Assembly: GCA_025458915.1 (NCBI GenBank)
Contig: JALORL010000008.1
Span: 1-37,758, forward strand
Length of the DNA: 37,758 bases
Reading direction: 5' to 3'
Source: Hydrogenophaga sp.
Lineage (GTDB): Bacteria > Pseudomonadota > Gammaproteobacteria > Burkholderiales > Burkholderiaceae_C
Below, piece by piece: positions 10,257 to 19,265 of this stretch (within the stretch, counting starts at the first letter, position 1; every line of letters starts with the position of its first letter). The notes beneath the pieces were generated by a model. It saw only the letters and a list, made by a program, of their open reading frames with translations, ran no database searches and was not told the DNA's origin. A program made the position numbers and the translations under genes.

Positions 10257-11341
10257 GTCGAGCTGCCCCGGCAGCCGAACCTCTGCCCTCCGGTTTTGCG
10301 CAGGCGCTCATCCGCTGGCAACGGGCTCACGGTCGAAGCGGTCTGCCCTGGCAGGGCACCCGCGACCCTTATGTGGTCTGGCTGTCGGAGATCATGTTGC
10401 AGCAGACCCAGGTCAGCGCCGTGGTCCCGTACTTTCACCGTTTCCTGCAGCGCTTCCCCGACGTGCATGCGCTCGCGGCTGCGTCAGAGGACGAGGTGTT
10501 GTCGCTCTGGAGCGGTTTGGGCTACTACAGCCGTGCGCGCAACCTGCAGCGCTGTGCCCAGCTGGTGGTGCAGGAGCATGCGGGTGAGTTTCCGCGCAGT
10601 GTGGAGGGCCTGGCCAAGTTGCCGGGTATCGGGCAGACCACGGCGGCAGCGATTGCAGCGTTCTGTTTTGGTGAAAAGGTATCCATCCTCGACGGCAATG
10701 TGCGGCGTGTGCTGACCCGGTTGATGGCCTTCGGAGGCGACCAGTCCAACGTTGCGGCCCAGCGGGCGCTCTGGAATCTGGCCCAGAAACTGGTTCCTGC
10801 AGATCCGCTGGGCGACGACATGACCGCCTACACACAGGGCTTGATGGACCTGGGCGCCACAGTGTGTACCCGCACCCGACCCAAATGCCTGCATTGCCCG
10901 GTCTGTGAAATGTGCGAGGCGCGCAAATCGGGTACTCAGGCGCAGTTTCCCGTGAAAACAGGCAGAACACTCAAACGCCACGAAAGCTGGTGGCTTCTGC
11001 TGGTGCGGCGCCAGCATCCTTCCGGGCAGGCACAGTGGTGGCTCGAGCGCCGTTCTGCCAACGGAATATGGGCTGGGCTGTACTGTCCGCCGGTGTATGG
11101 CAGCGAGACTGCATTGAACAGCACGCTGGAGCGCTCACTTCTGGATCAGCAACTGACGGCTTGTGAGGCCATCACCCACCAGCTGACACACAGGGAGCTG
11201 CGGCTGCAACCCATGCTGCTCGACCTGCCTGCCACCTCGACGCTGTCCAGCTTTCAAGAAAACGGACGCTGGGCCCTGGCATCGGAGTTGGGCGACCTGG
11301 GTTTGCCAGCGCCAATACGCCCCTTGCTTGCGGGACTCTGA
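10253..11341 (+). CDS. mutY: A/G-specific adenine glycosylase MutY
   Basis: MutY removes adenine mispaired with 8-oxoguanine. Its parts are the catalytic Glu46 in WLSEIMLQQTQV, the helix-hairpin-helix LPGIGQTTAAAI followed by the catalytic Asp147 in ILDGNVRRVLTR, and the [4Fe-4S] cluster ligands C205-x6-C212-x2-C215-x5-C221. A C-terminal NUDIX-like domain, which recognises 8-oxoG, starts near residue 240 (WWLLLVRR). The 362-residue length is normal. The ATG overlaps the stop of the dynamin-like gene by four bases, implying translational coupling. It converges with rapZ, with only 12 bases between the stops. Confidence 0.96.
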   Translation: MSRAAPAAEPLPSGFAQALIRWQRAHGRSGLPWQGTRDPYVVWLSEIMLQQTQVSAVVPYFHRFLQRFPDVHALAAASEDEVLSLWSGLGYYSRARNLQRCAQLVVQEHAGEFPRSVEGLAKLPGIGQTTAAAIAAFCFGEKVSILDGNVRRVLTRLMAFGGDQSNVAAQRALWNLAQKLVPADPLGDDMTAYTQGLMDLGATVCTRTRPKCLHCPVCEMCEARKSGTQAQFPVKTGRTLKRHESWWLLLVRRQHPSGQAQWWLERRSANGIWAGLYCPPVYGSETALNSTLERSLLDQQLTACEAITHQLTHRELRLQPMLLDLPATSTLSSFQENGRWALASELGDLGLPAPIRPLLAGL

Positions 11342-11353
11342 AGCTCCCGCGGG

Positions 11354-12283
11354 TCAACGCTCCGGAGACGTTTTTGCTGCTGGCCAGCCATCCATCTCCC
11401 GGTGCCGCAGACGCGTGGTCCAGGCCGACGAAAATGCGTTGGCCAGTTGCTCCACCATATACACCGATCGGTGTTGTCCACCCGTACAACCGATGGCCAC
11501 GGTGACATAGCTGCGGTGATCGCTGAGCATGTGCGGCAGCCAGTGCCCGAGGAATCTTGCAATCTGGTCCTGCATCTCCATGACCTCCGGCATAGCCCGC
11601 AGGAAGGCTGCAACAGGCTCATCCCTGCCCGTGAGCGGCTTCAGCGCCGGCTCGTAGTGCGGGTTGGGAAGCATGCGCACGTCGAACACAAAATCGGCGT
11701 CCATGGGAATGCCGCGCTTGAAAGCGAATGATTCGAAGACCAACGTGAGCGGTGCGGGGGCACTGCCCAGCAGGGCCTTGATATGGCTTCGGAGCTGTGC
11801 AGGCCGGATCATGCTGGTGTCCAGCACCAAAGCGGCATCTCGCAGCTCTTCGAGCAGATTCCTCTCCTCCTCGATGGCGTCGGTCAATGCCCTGTGTTGA
11901 TCGTCTGCGGTGGGCAGGGACAGCGGATGCAGCCGCCGGGTCTCGGAGAAGCGCCGCACCAGAATGTCGGTCGTGGCGTCGAGGAAGAGGGTGGTGAGCT
12001 GGACGCGCCGCGCCTGCCGGCGTGTCAGTTGCTTCAACCGCTCGGGTAGCCCCGGCAAGGATGCCGCGCTGCGCACGTCCATGGCCACAGCGACGCGGTG
12101 TGCCCGATGGGTCTGATCCAGATCCACAAAAGCGTCCAGCAGATCCGGGGGCAGGTTGTCGACGCAAAAGTAGCCCAGATCCTCCAGCGCGGTCAGCGCC
12201 ACGGATTTGCCAGACCCTGACATGCCCGTGATCAATACCAGCTCGATGGGGCCAGGGTCAGATGCATGCGGGGTGGGTTTCAT
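11354..12283 (-). CDS. rapZ: RNase adapter / nucleotide-binding protein RapZ
   Basis: In enterobacteria RapZ binds the small RNA GlmZ and hands it to RNase E, controlling glucosamine-6-phosphate synthase. Outside that group it is a conserved P-loop protein of less certain role. Seen here are the Walker A loop GMSGSGKS (residues 20-27), [10 protein letters not shown], the DVRSAASL segment, VSFGFK-like [21 protein letters not shown], and the C-terminal signature [12 protein letters not shown]. The 309 residues include short extra stretches at both ends. It lies 12 bases after recN on the same strand and converges with mutY. None of the usual PTS-Ntr neighbours (hprK, ptsN, hpf) is adjacent in this window. 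Confidence 0.92.
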   Translation of the reverse strand: MKPTPHASDPGPIELVLITGMSGSGKSVALTALEDLGYFCVDNLPPDLLDAFVDLDQTHRAHRVAVAMDVRSAASLPGLPERLKQLTRRQARRVQLTTLFLDATTDILVRRFSETRRLHPLSLPTADDQHRALTDAIEEERNLLEELRDAALVLDTSMIRPAQLRSHIKALLGSAPAPLTLVFESFAFKRGIPMDADFVFDVRMLPNPHYEPALKPLTGRDEPVAAFLRAMPEVMEMQDQIARFLGHWLPHMLSDHRSYVTVAIGCTGGQHRSVYMVEQLANAFSSAWTTRLRHREMDGWPAAKTSPER

Positions 12284-12295
12284 GGCGGCTCAGTC

Positions 12296-13939
12296 TCAGA
12301 CAGCCAACAGTTCGCGGGCGTGGGCCATGGAGACCTCCGAGCGGGCGCTGCCGCCCAGCATGCGGGCCAGCTCTTCCACCCGCGCCTCCGCAGCGATCTG
12401 GGTGACCGCGCTCAACGTCTGCGGTCCCACTTGACGCTTGTTCACGAGCAGATGGTGACCTGCGCAGGCAGCCACCTGCGGCAGGTGTGTGACGGCCAGA
12501 ACCTGGCGGTCCATGCCCAGTTGCCGCAGCAGTTGGCCCACGGTGTGCGCCACTGCCCCACCAATGCCGGAATCTACTTCGTCGAAGATGAGTGTGGGGG
12601 CCGTACCCAGGCGGCTCGTGACCACCGACAGAGCCAGCGCAATCCGCGAAAGCTCTCCACCGGACGCGATCTTTCCCACCGGCTTGGGGGTTGTACCGGC
12701 ATGTCCTGCCACAAGAAAGTCCACCTGTTCCCATCCCTTGGGCTGGGGCTCGTCCAGCCGCTTCAGTGCCACCTCAAACACACCGCCCTGCATGCCCAGG
12801 GTCTGCATGATGTCGGTCACGGCGGAAGCCAGCTTCGGGGCGGCCGCCTCTCGCTGCCGGGTCAGGCCGGCCAGCGCTTTCTCAAAGGTTTTCCAGGCCT
12901 GCCGTTCTGCCTGTTCGAGTGCATCGAGGTCCAGTGCGTTGCCCACCTGAGCGAGTTCCTGCCTGCACTGGATCAACAGGTCGGCCAGTTCTTCCGGCGC
13001 GCGGTGGTAGCGGCGTGCCAACGACATCCATAGGGCCATGCGATGGTCCAGCACTTCAAGTTGTGCGGGATCCAGCTCGGTGTGGCGGGTGAATTGGTGC
13101 AGGTTGTGCAGGGTGTCCTGGACCTGCGCCAGCGCCGATTCGAGAACCTCCACATCGGTGGCAAAGGCCGGTTCGATGTGCGCCTGCGCACGCAGCGCGA
13201 CCACCGCGCGGTGCAGCAGGGCGGTGGCGCTCGCCTGATCATCCTCCAGGGCATGAATGGCAGTCTGTGCTGCGTCCAGGAGGCCATGGGCGTTCGCCAG
13301 TCTCGCGTGCTGCGCGTTGAGTTCTTCCCACTCGCCCGGCAGCGGTGAGAGCTTTTCCAGTTCACCCAGCTGCCAGGACAGCCGGTCGCTTTCCTGTTGC
13401 AAGGTCTGTTTGCGCTCGGTGGCTGTCATCAGGGCCGAACGCCGGCTCCGCCAGTTGGCGCAGGCCGCTTCCGCCGCGTGGGTATCGATGCCGGCGAACG
13501 CATCCAGCAGGTCACGCACGGCGTTGGGCCGTGTCAGGCTCTGCCAGGCGTGCTGACCATGGATGTCCACCAGACATTCGGCCATCGTCTTGAGCTGGGC
13601 CACCGTGGCCGGACTTCCATTGATCCATGCCCGACTTCTGCCTTCCTGGTCCACTGTCCGGCGCAGCAGCAATCCATCGTCCGTGGAAAACCCCTGGTCT
13701 TCCAGCCAGGGGACGAGCGATGCGGGCGTGTCGAATTCGGCGGCAATGTCGCAGCGCTGGGTCCCTTCGCGCACCACCCCGCTGTCAGCCCGTCCGCCCA
13801 GCGCCAGTTGCAGGGCATCGATCAGGATGGATTTGCCAGCGCCGGTTTCTCCAGTGAGAACACTGAACCCAGCCTGAAGGTCGAGATCCAGCGATTCAAC
13901 GATCACGAAATCGCGCAGGACGATGCGTCGGAGGCTCAT
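12296..13939 (-). CDS. recN: DNA repair protein RecN
   Basis: RecN is an SMC-like ATPase that helps repair double-strand breaks. The Walker A GETGAGKS is at residues 30-37. A long coiled-coil region rich in Gln, Ala, Leu and Glu occupies the middle, interrupted near residues 155-190. The ABC signature SGGELSRIALAL and the Walker B TLIFDEVDSGIGG are in the C-terminal third. The length of 547 is standard. It sits between nadK (59 bases upstream) and rapZ, a common order for nadK-recN. No LexA-type SOS box (CTGT-N8-ACAG) is evident in the short upstream gap, although recN is an SOS gene in enterobacteria. Confidence 0.96.
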   Translation of the reverse strand: MSLRRIVLRDFVIVESLDLDLQAGFSVLTGETGAGKSILIDALQLALGGRADSGVVREGTQRCDIAAEFDTPASLVPWLEDQGFSTDDGLLLRRTVDQEGRSRAWINGSPATVAQLKTMAECLVDIHGQHAWQSLTRPNAVRDLLDAFAGIDTHAAEAACANWRSRRSALMTATERKQTLQQESDRLSWQLGELEKLSPLPGEWEELNAQHARLANAHGLLDAAQTAIHALEDDQASATALLHRAVVALRAQAHIEPAFATDVEVLESALAQVQDTLHNLHQFTRHTELDPAQLEVLDHRMALWMSLARRYHRAPEELADLLIQCRQELAQVGNALDLDALEQAERQAWKTFEKALAGLTRQREAAAPKLASAVTDIMQTLGMQGGVFEVALKRLDEPQPKGWEQVDFLVAGHAGTTPKPVGKIASGGELSRIALALSVVTSRLGTAPTLIFDEVDSGIGGAVAHTVGQLLRQLGMDRQVLAVTHLPQVAACAGHHLLVNKRQVGPQTLSAVTQIAAEARVEELARMLGGSARSEVSMAHARELLAV

Positions 13940-13998
13940 GGAACAAGGTAAGGATGGGACCGTGAACGAAACACCAGCCGCGTATTCTCACCGCTAAA

Positions 13999-14916
13999 TC
14001 AGGCCCCTTCGTTCCAGTGGAGCTTCTTTCTCAGGGTGTCGAAATAGTTCCACCCCGCAGGGTGCAACAGGCGCAATGCACGTGCAGCCCGGCGCACGAC
14101 GATTCGGTCACCGTGCAGCAGGCTGGTGAACGATTGCATGTCGAAGTTGGCGCTGGCGTCCTTGCCCGAGACGATTTCCACCGCAATCTCGCTGGCGCAG
14201 GGCAGCACCACCGGTCGGTTGGACAGGGTGTGGGGGGCGATCGGCACCATCACCCAGCCGTCGATCCCAGGGTGGAGCAAAGGCCCGCCCGCCGACAGTG
14301 CGTAGGCAGTCGACCCGGTCGGCGACGCGATGATGAGGCCATCTGCGCGCTGGTTGGCCACGAAGTGCCCGTCCACCTCCACCCGCAGTTCGATCATGCT
14401 GGCGGCGCCGCCCCGGTTCACAACGACGTCGTTGAGCGCGGTGGCCTCGAATACGCAGCGGCCATCCCGCCAGACGGTGGCAGACATGAGTGCCCGGGCA
14501 TCTTCCTCGTAGTTGCCCCGCAGGATGGGTTGCAGTTTTTCCCTGTAGCCATCAAAAGCAATATCGGTGATGAAGCCAAGCCGCCCCTGGTTGATACCCA
14601 CCAGGGGCACGCCGTAGCGGGCCAACTGCCGACCGATGCCCAACATCGTGCCGTCACCTCCCACCACCAAGGCGAGATCACACCGTTCGCCCATGACCGG
14701 CACCGTCAACGCAGGGTACTGGAGAAGACCGGTGTTGAGCGCCGTCTCGCGCTCCAGCGAGACATCGCAACCCTCGTCGTGCAGGAAATGGGCGATTTCA
14801 TCGACGGCATTCTTTGATCCGACGGCCTGGTACTTGCCAACAATGACCACATGCTGGAATTTCAGCGGGCCAACGGCGGGCACCAGATCGGGAATTCGGG
14901 TGCGGGGCTGGTTCAT
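13999..14916 (-). CDS. nadK: NAD kinase
   Basis: NadK phosphorylates NAD to NADP in the cytosol. Diagnostic parts are [11 protein letters not shown] (residues 86-96, the GGDGT motif), [19 protein letters not shown], and the substrate segment [25 protein letters not shown]. The start at 14916 ([10 protein letters not shown]) fits the family. An earlier in-frame ATG at 14973 would add a Cys-rich stretch with no family similarity. Length is 305. It is transcribed away from hrcA, with about 95 bases between the two starts, and toward recN. The nadK/hrcA divergence is frequent in beta- and gammaproteobacteria. Confidence 0.95.
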   Translation of the reverse strand: MNQPRTRIPDLVPAVGPLKFQHVVIVGKYQAVGSKNAVDEIAHFLHDEGCDVSLERETALNTGLLQYPALTVPVMGERCDLALVVGGDGTMLGIGRQLARYGVPLVGINQGRLGFITDIAFDGYREKLQPILRGNYEEDARALMSATVWRDGRCVFEATALNDVVVNRGGAASMIELRVEVDGHFVANQRADGLIIASPTGSTAYALSAGGPLLHPGIDGWVMVPIAPHTLSNRPVVLPCASEIAVEIVSGKDASANFDMQSFTSLLHGDRIVVRRAARALRLLHPAGWNYFDTLRKKLHWNEGA

Positions 14917-14997
14917 GCGCAAATTACAGCACAGGCATCCGCATTGTCTGCCCGTTGAATCACCAATGGTCATTCACTGGAAATCCCGGTGTTTCCT

Positions 14998-15003
14998 TAG
15001 AAT
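14998..15003 (+). promoter_or_regulatory. candidate -10 element immediately before hrcA
   Basis: TAGAAT ends seven bases before the preferred hrcA ATG at 15011. A TTCACT at 14973-14978 is a weak, widely spaced -35. Transcription from here would start at or next to the ATG, giving a leaderless message; no Shine-Dalgarno site is seen. Confidence 0.35.
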
Positions 15004-15010
15004 GCAGTGC

Positions 15011-16030
15011 ATGCTGGATGACCGCGCTAAGCTGCTGCTCAAGGCCTTGGTCGAGCGATATATCGCCGACGGACAACCCGTGGGCTCCCGAACGCTTGCC
15101 AAGGCTGCCGGTCTGGAACTCTCGCCCGCAACCATCCGCAATGTGATGAGTGACCTGGAAGAGCTGGGTCTCATCGTCAGCCCACACACGTCGGCGGGGC
15201 GGATACCCACTGCCAGAGGCTACCGTCTGTTCGTGGACACGATGCTGACGGTGCGCCGCGAAAATCTTGCCGATGTACCCGACATGGCCGCTTCCAGCAT
15301 GGCCGGCGCCCAGCCGCAGCGGGTGATCAGCCACGCCGCCAACATGTTGTCGAACCTTTCCCATTTTGTGGGGGTTGTGATGGCGCCGCGGCGTGCGTCC
15401 GTGTTCCGCCACATTGAATTCCTGAGCCTGTCGGAGCGCCGCGTTCTGGTGATCATCGTGTCACCCGACGGTGACGTTCAGAACCGCATCATTCACACCC
15501 AGGTGGATTTCACCCAGACACAACTGCTGGAGGCGGCCAATTTCCTCAACGTCCACTACGCCGGCCTGGCCATGGAGGCCGTGCGCGAGCGGCTGCGCAC
15601 CGAGGTGGATGCCCTGCGGGGCGAGATCGCCGACCTCATGAAGGCAGCCGTGGCAATCGGCTCGGAGGGGGAGGGAGCACGCGAGGAGGTTGTGGTGGCG
15701 GGCGAACGCAACCTCCTGTCCGTCAGCGAGTTCTCCAGCGACATGGGCCAGCTGCGGCGGTTGTTCGACCTGTTCGAGCAGAAGACCCAGTTGATTCGTC
15801 TGCTGGACGTTTCTTCGCAGGCCGAAGGCGTGCGCATCTACATCGGAGGGGAGAGTCAGGTCGTCCCATACGAGGATCTGTCCGTTGTCACCGCTCCCTA
15901 TGAGGTGGATGGACAGGTGGTGGGAACGCTCGGTGTCATCGGCCCCCAGCGCATGCCTTATGACCGCATGATCCAGATCGTCGATGTCACGGCGAAGCTC
16001 GTGACCAACGCCCTCAGCCACGGGAAGTAG
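15011..16030 (+). CDS. hrcA: Heat-inducible transcription repressor HrcA
   Basis: HrcA represses chaperone genes (groESL, often dnaK or grpE) by binding CIRCE palindromes; GroEL restores its activity. The N-terminal winged helix is clear ([21 protein letters not shown], then [18 protein letters not shown] and [20 protein letters not shown]). The GAF-like and dimer parts follow, ending in [20 protein letters not shown] chose the ATG at 15011 (MLDDRAKLL, 339 aa). An in-frame ATG at 15002 would add three residues. The frame is open far upstream only as a shadow of nadK. No CIRCE sequence is visible at this locus, so autoregulation through CIRCE is not supported here. Confidence 0.95.
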   Translation: MLDDRAKLLLKALVERYIADGQPVGSRTLAKAAGLELSPATIRNVMSDLEELGLIVSPHTSAGRIPTARGYRLFVDTMLTVRRENLADVPDMAASSMAGAQPQRVISHAANMLSNLSHFVGVVMAPRRASVFRHIEFLSLSERRVLVIIVSPDGDVQNRIIHTQVDFTQTQLLEAANFLNVHYAGLAMEAVRERLRTEVDALRGEIADLMKAAVAIGSEGEGAREEVVVAGERNLLSVSEFSSDMGQLRRLFDLFEQKTQLIRLLDVSSQAEGVRIYIGGESQVVPYEDLSVVTAPYEVDGQVVGTLGVIGPQRMPYDRMIQIVDVTAKLVTNALSHGK

Positions 16031-16048
16031 TCAGTCGGCCAGCGGGCC

Positions 16049-16054
16049 TACAAT
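16049..16054 (+). promoter_or_regulatory. candidate -10 element of the CAU-anticodon tRNA gene
   Basis: TACAAT lies 11 bases before the tRNA and is followed by a GC-rich discriminator (CGCGGC), as expected for a growth-rate-controlled stable-RNA promoter. The -35 is weak. Confidence 0.45.
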
Positions 16055-16065
16055 CGCGGCTCCCA

Positions 16066-16142
16066 GGGCCGTTAGCTCAGTTGGTTAGAGCAGAGGACTC
16101 ATAATCCTTTGGTCGAAGGTTCAAGTCCTTCACGGCCTACCA
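16066..16142 (+). tRNA. tRNA with CAT anticodon, probably tRNA-Ile2 (lysidine type), otherwise elongator tRNA-Met
   Basis: The cloverleaf is complete: acceptor GGGCCGT/ACGGCCT (first pair G-U), D-arm GCTC/GAGC, anticodon arm GAGGA-CTCATAA-TCCTT, variable loop TGGTC, T-arm GAAGG-TTCAAGT-CCTTC, discriminator A, and an encoded CCA. The anticodon CAT fits either elongator Met or the isoleucine tRNA whose C34 is changed to lysidine by TilS. The C4-G69 and C5-G68 pairs and the TGGTC loop match what is known of Ile2 (E. coli elongator Met has U4-A69 and A5-U68). Ile2 is therefore favoured. An initiator is unlikely, since it would have a mismatched first pair of C-A type and three G-C pairs in the anticodon stem. 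Confidence 0.9.
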
Positions 16143-16154
16143 AAAAAAGCATGC

Positions 16155-16160
16155 TACAAT
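16155..16160 (+). promoter_or_regulatory. candidate -10 element of tRNA-Arg
   Basis: A second TACAAT lies 10 bases before tRNA-Arg, mirroring the one before the preceding tRNA. It may give tRNA-Arg its own promoter. The -35 is poor. Confidence 0.4.
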
Positions 16161-16170
16161 GCATGGCTTA

Positions 16171-16247
16171 GCGGCTGTAGCTCAGCTGGATAGAGTACTT
16201 GGCTACGAACCAAGGGGTCGTGGGTTCGATTCCTGCCAGCCGCACCA
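16171..16247 (+). tRNA. tRNA-Arg (anticodon ACG)
   Basis: The acceptor stem is GCGGCTG/CAGCCGC, the D-arm GCTC/GAGT, the anticodon loop CTACGAA with anticodon ACG, the T-loop TTCGATT, the discriminator A, and the CCA end is encoded. A34 is expected to be deaminated to inosine by TadA so that CGU, CGC and CGA are read. It follows the other tRNA by 28 bases and is closed by a strong terminator. Confidence 0.96.
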
Positions 16248-16253
16248 ACATGA

Positions 16254-16290
16254 AAGCCCGCAGCCACAAGCTGCGGGCTTCTTCATTTTT
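16254..16290 (+). terminator. Rho-independent terminator after tRNA-Arg
   Basis: A perfect 11-bp stem (AAGCCCGCAGC / GCTGCGGGCTT) with a CACAA loop is followed by CTTCATTTTT. It lies seven bases past the tRNA-Arg CCA and 38 bases before greB, separating the tRNA unit from greB. Confidence 0.9.
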
Positions 16291-16328
16291 GCGTCTTTCG
16301 CAGAGGGCGCACCGTCCAGTCTGACGAC

Positions 16329-16898
16329 ATGAGCAAAGCCTTCACCCGCGAATCCGACGGCGACGAAGAAGAAGCTTCTCCGGACGGAACGTCTGCCCCG
16401 CAGGGCAAGAACTACATCACCCGCATCGGCTACGACAGGCTGCGTAGCGAACTGCTCGGGCTGATCGACGACGAACGCCCGCGCGTGGTGGAAATCGTTC
16501 ACTGGGCCGCCAGCAACGGCGATCGATCCGAAAACGGGGACTACCTCTACGGAAAAAAACGCCTGCGGGAAATCGACCGCCGCATCCGTTTTCTGACGCG
16601 ACGTCTGGAAATGGCCGAGGTGGTGGATCCGTCGGTGCACCATGGCGGCGAACATGTCTATTTCGGCGCCACCGTCACTTACGCGAACAGGGCTGGTGAG
16701 GAGACCACGGTCACCATCCTCGGAATCGACGAGGCCGACAGCAGCAAAGGCCAGATCAGCTGGGTCTCCCCGGTCGCCAAAGCCTTGCTGCGCTGCCGGG
16801 TCGGCGACGAGGTGCAGATCATGCTGCCCGACGGATCGCAGATGCTGGAAGTGCTCGAGGTGTCCTACCCGGCACCCACCCCGGAGTCGGGTCATTGA
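16329..16898 (+). CDS. greB: Transcription elongation factor GreB
   Basis: GreB enters the RNA polymerase secondary channel and stimulates cleavage of backtracked RNA. Seen are an N-terminal acidic lead of about 25 residues, then the coiled-coil domain (NYITRIGYDRLRSELLGLIDDERP). At its tip is the acidic NGDRSENGDYLYGKKRL segment carrying the catalytic Asp/Glu. The C-terminal FKBP-like domain (VYFGATVTY to ISWVSPVAKALL) follows. Length is 189, longer than usual only by the acidic N-terminus. GreB rather than GreA is favoured by the YLYGKKRLREIDRRIRFLTRRL stretch. It converges with spoT, with 23 bases between the stops. Confidence 0.95.
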   Translation: MSKAFTRESDGDEEEASPDGTSAPQGKNYITRIGYDRLRSELLGLIDDERPRVVEIVHWAASNGDRSENGDYLYGKKRLREIDRRIRFLTRRLEMAEVVDPSVHHGGEHVYFGATVTYANRAGEETTVTILGIDEADSSKGQISWVSPVAKALLRCRVGDEVQIMLPDGSQMLEVLEVSYPAPTPESGH

Positions 16899-16921
16899 AC
16901 CTGCCGGGGCAGGATGGGCGA

Positions 16922-19180
16922 TCAGGCCTTCCCAGGCTTGAACCGCTGGGCTTTCAGGACCGAGGGTGTGCGTTTGAGACTGCGCAGTACATCTGCCAGG
17001 TGCACCCGGTCGCGGACCGACACCAGGAAACGGATGTCGGTTGCCGATTGCGCCGGTTCGTTGCCCATGTCGACATGGGTGATGTCGGCTTCGGCATTGG
17101 CAATCGCCGAGGCGACCCGCGCCAGCACCCCTTTGCCATTCGTCACGGTCACCAGCAAGGTCGTGTCAAAGGGGCGCATCGGCTCATCGGCCCATTCGAC
17201 CTCCAGAAACCGCTCGCTGTCCCGCGACAGCAGCCGTTTGCCGACCGGGCAATCGTCGGAATGCACGGTGAGGCCTTCGCCCCTTCCGAGATATCCCACG
17301 ATGCGGTCACCCGGTACCGGTTTGCAGCAAGCGGCATACTGGACCGACAAGCCCTCGCTGCCATCCAGCGTCACAACGCCTTGCGACACCGATTCATCCT
17401 GCCCCGCTGCATAGCGTTCCCGGCTGATCAGAAGGGCGTCGGGTTTGATGCCGGTTTCTGCCATCAGCACAGCCAGCTTCTTGCCGACCATGCTGGCGAT
17501 GCGTTTGCCCATCCCGATGTCGGCCAGAAGCTCGATGCGTGACTTGCTGCCGGTGAAGCGCAGCAACTTTTCCCATGTAGCGCGGTTGTCCTCATCGTCC
17601 TTCGGAAGGGTGGCAACCCCTTCAGACCGCAGAGCCTGGCTCAGCATGCGCTCTCCGAGTACATGGGCCTTTTCCTGTGCCATGGTTTTGAGGTAATGGC
17701 GTATCTTGGACCGGGCCCGTCCAGTCTTCACGAATGACAGCCAGGCGGGGTTGGGCTCCGCGCTGGGCGCCGTGGTGATCTCCACCACATCGCCGTTGTT
17801 GAGCTCCGTGCGCAATGGCATCTGCTCGCCGTTGATGAGCGCCGACACGGTGTGGTTGCCCACGTCGCTGTGGATCGCGTAGGCAAAGTCCATCACCGTA
17901 GCCCCCCGGGGCAGTGCAAGAATCTTGCTTTTCGGGGTGAAGACGTAGACCGCATCCGGAAACAGGTCGATCTTGATGTGGTCCCAGAATTCGCTGGCGT
18001 CGTGCGTTTCCTGCTGGATGTCTAGCAGCGATTGCAGCCATTGCGTCCCCAGACGCTGCGATGTGTCGCTGTTGGGTTCGCTGGCCTTGTAAAGCCAGTG
18101 GGCGGCCACGCCGGATTCGGCCACCACATCCATGGCATGGGTGCGGAGTTGAAACTCGATGTTGGTGCCGAAGGGCCCAATCAGGGTGGTGTGCAGGGAC
18201 TGGTAGCCGTTCACCTTGGGGATGGCCACGTAGTCCCGGAATTTGCCCGGTAGAGGCTTGTACAGCTGGTGCAGGATACCGAGGCCGGTGTAGCAATCGG
18301 TGAGCTCGGGCACAACGATCCGAAAGCCGTAGATGTCGGTGACCTGGGAGAAGGACAGGTGCTTGCTGTCCATCTTGCGGTAGACGGAGTAGAGGGTTTT
18401 CTCGCGTCCCAGGATGCGTATGGACATGCCGTGTTGTGCAAACAGCGCTGCAACTTCCTGCTCGACGCGGTTGATCAGGTCACGCCGGCGGGTCCGGGAT
18501 TTGTTCAGGGCCTTTCTCAGCACCTCGTAACGCCAGGGATGCAGATAACGGAATGCCAGATCCTGCAGTTCGCGGTAGGTGAAGTTCAGCCCCAGGCGGT
18601 GTGCGATCGGAGCGTAGATCTCAAGCGTTTCACTGCTGATGCGTTCCCATTTGCTGCGCGGCATGTCTCCCATGGTGCGCATGTTGTGGGTGCGATCGGC
18701 CAGCTTGATCAGGATGACGCGCACATCCTTGGCCATGGCCAGCAGCATCTTTCGGAAGGACTCCGCCTGGTTCTGCTCCCGGGTGTCGAATTCCAGCTTC
18801 TCGAGCTTGGTGAGACCGTCGACCAGATCCGCCACTGGCGCTCCGAACCGTTCGACCAGTTCGAGCTTTGTGATCCCGCAGTCCTCGATGACATCGTGCA
18901 TGAGCGCTGCCATGAGCGCCTGGGCATCCAGCTTCCACTCGGCGCATTGGGCTGCCACCGCGATGGGATGCGTGATGTAGGGGTCACCGTTCTTGCGCAA
19001 TTGCCCCAGGTGGGCTTCGTCGGCCAGGCGATAGGCTTGGCGGACACTCTCGACCTCGACTGCACTCATGTAGTCCAGCTTGCCGACCAGTGCGGCAAAG
19101 CTGGCAGCCGCAGCGCTTGCCGCAGGATGCGAAGGCATCTGGGCGGCCTCGAAAGCGCTGGTTTGAACGGCTGCGGTCAT
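16922..19180 (-). CDS. spoT: Bifunctional (p)ppGpp synthetase/hydrolase SpoT
   Basis: This enzyme makes and breaks the alarmone (p)ppGpp. The domain order over 752 residues is: HD hydrolase (H71 in YITHP, HDVIED at 95-100, LADRTHNMRT); synthetase (FRIVVPELTDCYTGLG, YVAIPKVNGYQSLHTTL, EFQLRT); TGS (VYVFTPKSKILALPRGATVMDFAY); a conserved Cys-containing linker (YAACCKPVPGD); and a C-terminal ACT domain. The HD motif is intact, so hydrolase activity is expected. Betaproteobacteria generally carry a separate RelA, hence the SpoT name. It is the last gene of yicC-gmk-rpoZ-spoT, but a strong hairpin between rpoZ and spoT may limit read-through. Confidence 0.96.
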   Translation of the reverse strand: MTAAVQTSAFEAAQMPSHPAASAAAASFAALVGKLDYMSAVEVESVRQAYRLADEAHLGQLRKNGDPYITHPIAVAAQCAEWKLDAQALMAALMHDVIEDCGITKLELVERFGAPVADLVDGLTKLEKLEFDTREQNQAESFRKMLLAMAKDVRVILIKLADRTHNMRTMGDMPRSKWERISSETLEIYAPIAHRLGLNFTYRELQDLAFRYLHPWRYEVLRKALNKSRTRRRDLINRVEQEVAALFAQHGMSIRILGREKTLYSVYRKMDSKHLSFSQVTDIYGFRIVVPELTDCYTGLGILHQLYKPLPGKFRDYVAIPKVNGYQSLHTTLIGPFGTNIEFQLRTHAMDVVAESGVAAHWLYKASEPNSDTSQRLGTQWLQSLLDIQQETHDASEFWDHIKIDLFPDAVYVFTPKSKILALPRGATVMDFAYAIHSDVGNHTVSALINGEQMPLRTELNNGDVVEITTAPSAEPNPAWLSFVKTGRARSKIRHYLKTMAQEKAHVLGERMLSQALRSEGVATLPKDDEDNRATWEKLLRFTGSKSRIELLADIGMGKRIASMVGKKLAVLMAETGIKPDALLISRERYAAGQDESVSQGVVTLDGSEGLSVQYAACCKPVPGDRIVGYLGRGEGLTVHSDDCPVGKRLLSRDSERFLEVEWADEPMRPFDTTLLVTVTNGKGVLARVASAIANAEADITHVDMGNEPAQSATDIRFLVSVRDRVHLADVLRSLKRTPSVLKAQRFKPGKA

Positions 19181-19265
19181 GCCGCTACTTTAGCCGGAGA
19201 CGGCCAGGGGCGTCAGTTTGCGCCGACTTGCTGCCAGGGCCTGCAGGGTTGCCACGTCCAGAAAC

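Noticed and set aside
11330-11350. GCGGGA / TCCCGC inverted repeat across the mutY stop
   Set aside because: The stem is only six base pairs, lies partly in coding sequence and has no T-run, so it is not a supported terminator.
13940-13998. SOS (LexA) box before recN
   Set aside because: I looked for CTGT-N8-ACAG in the gap upstream of recN and saw none.
14636-15010. Upstream extension of the hrcA frame
   Set aside because: It is antisense to nadK; HrcA proteins begin at MLDDRAKLL.
14917-15010. CIRCE element at the hrcA promoter
   Set aside because: No TTAGCACTC-N9-GAGTGCTAA palindrome is present in the nadK-hrcA gap.
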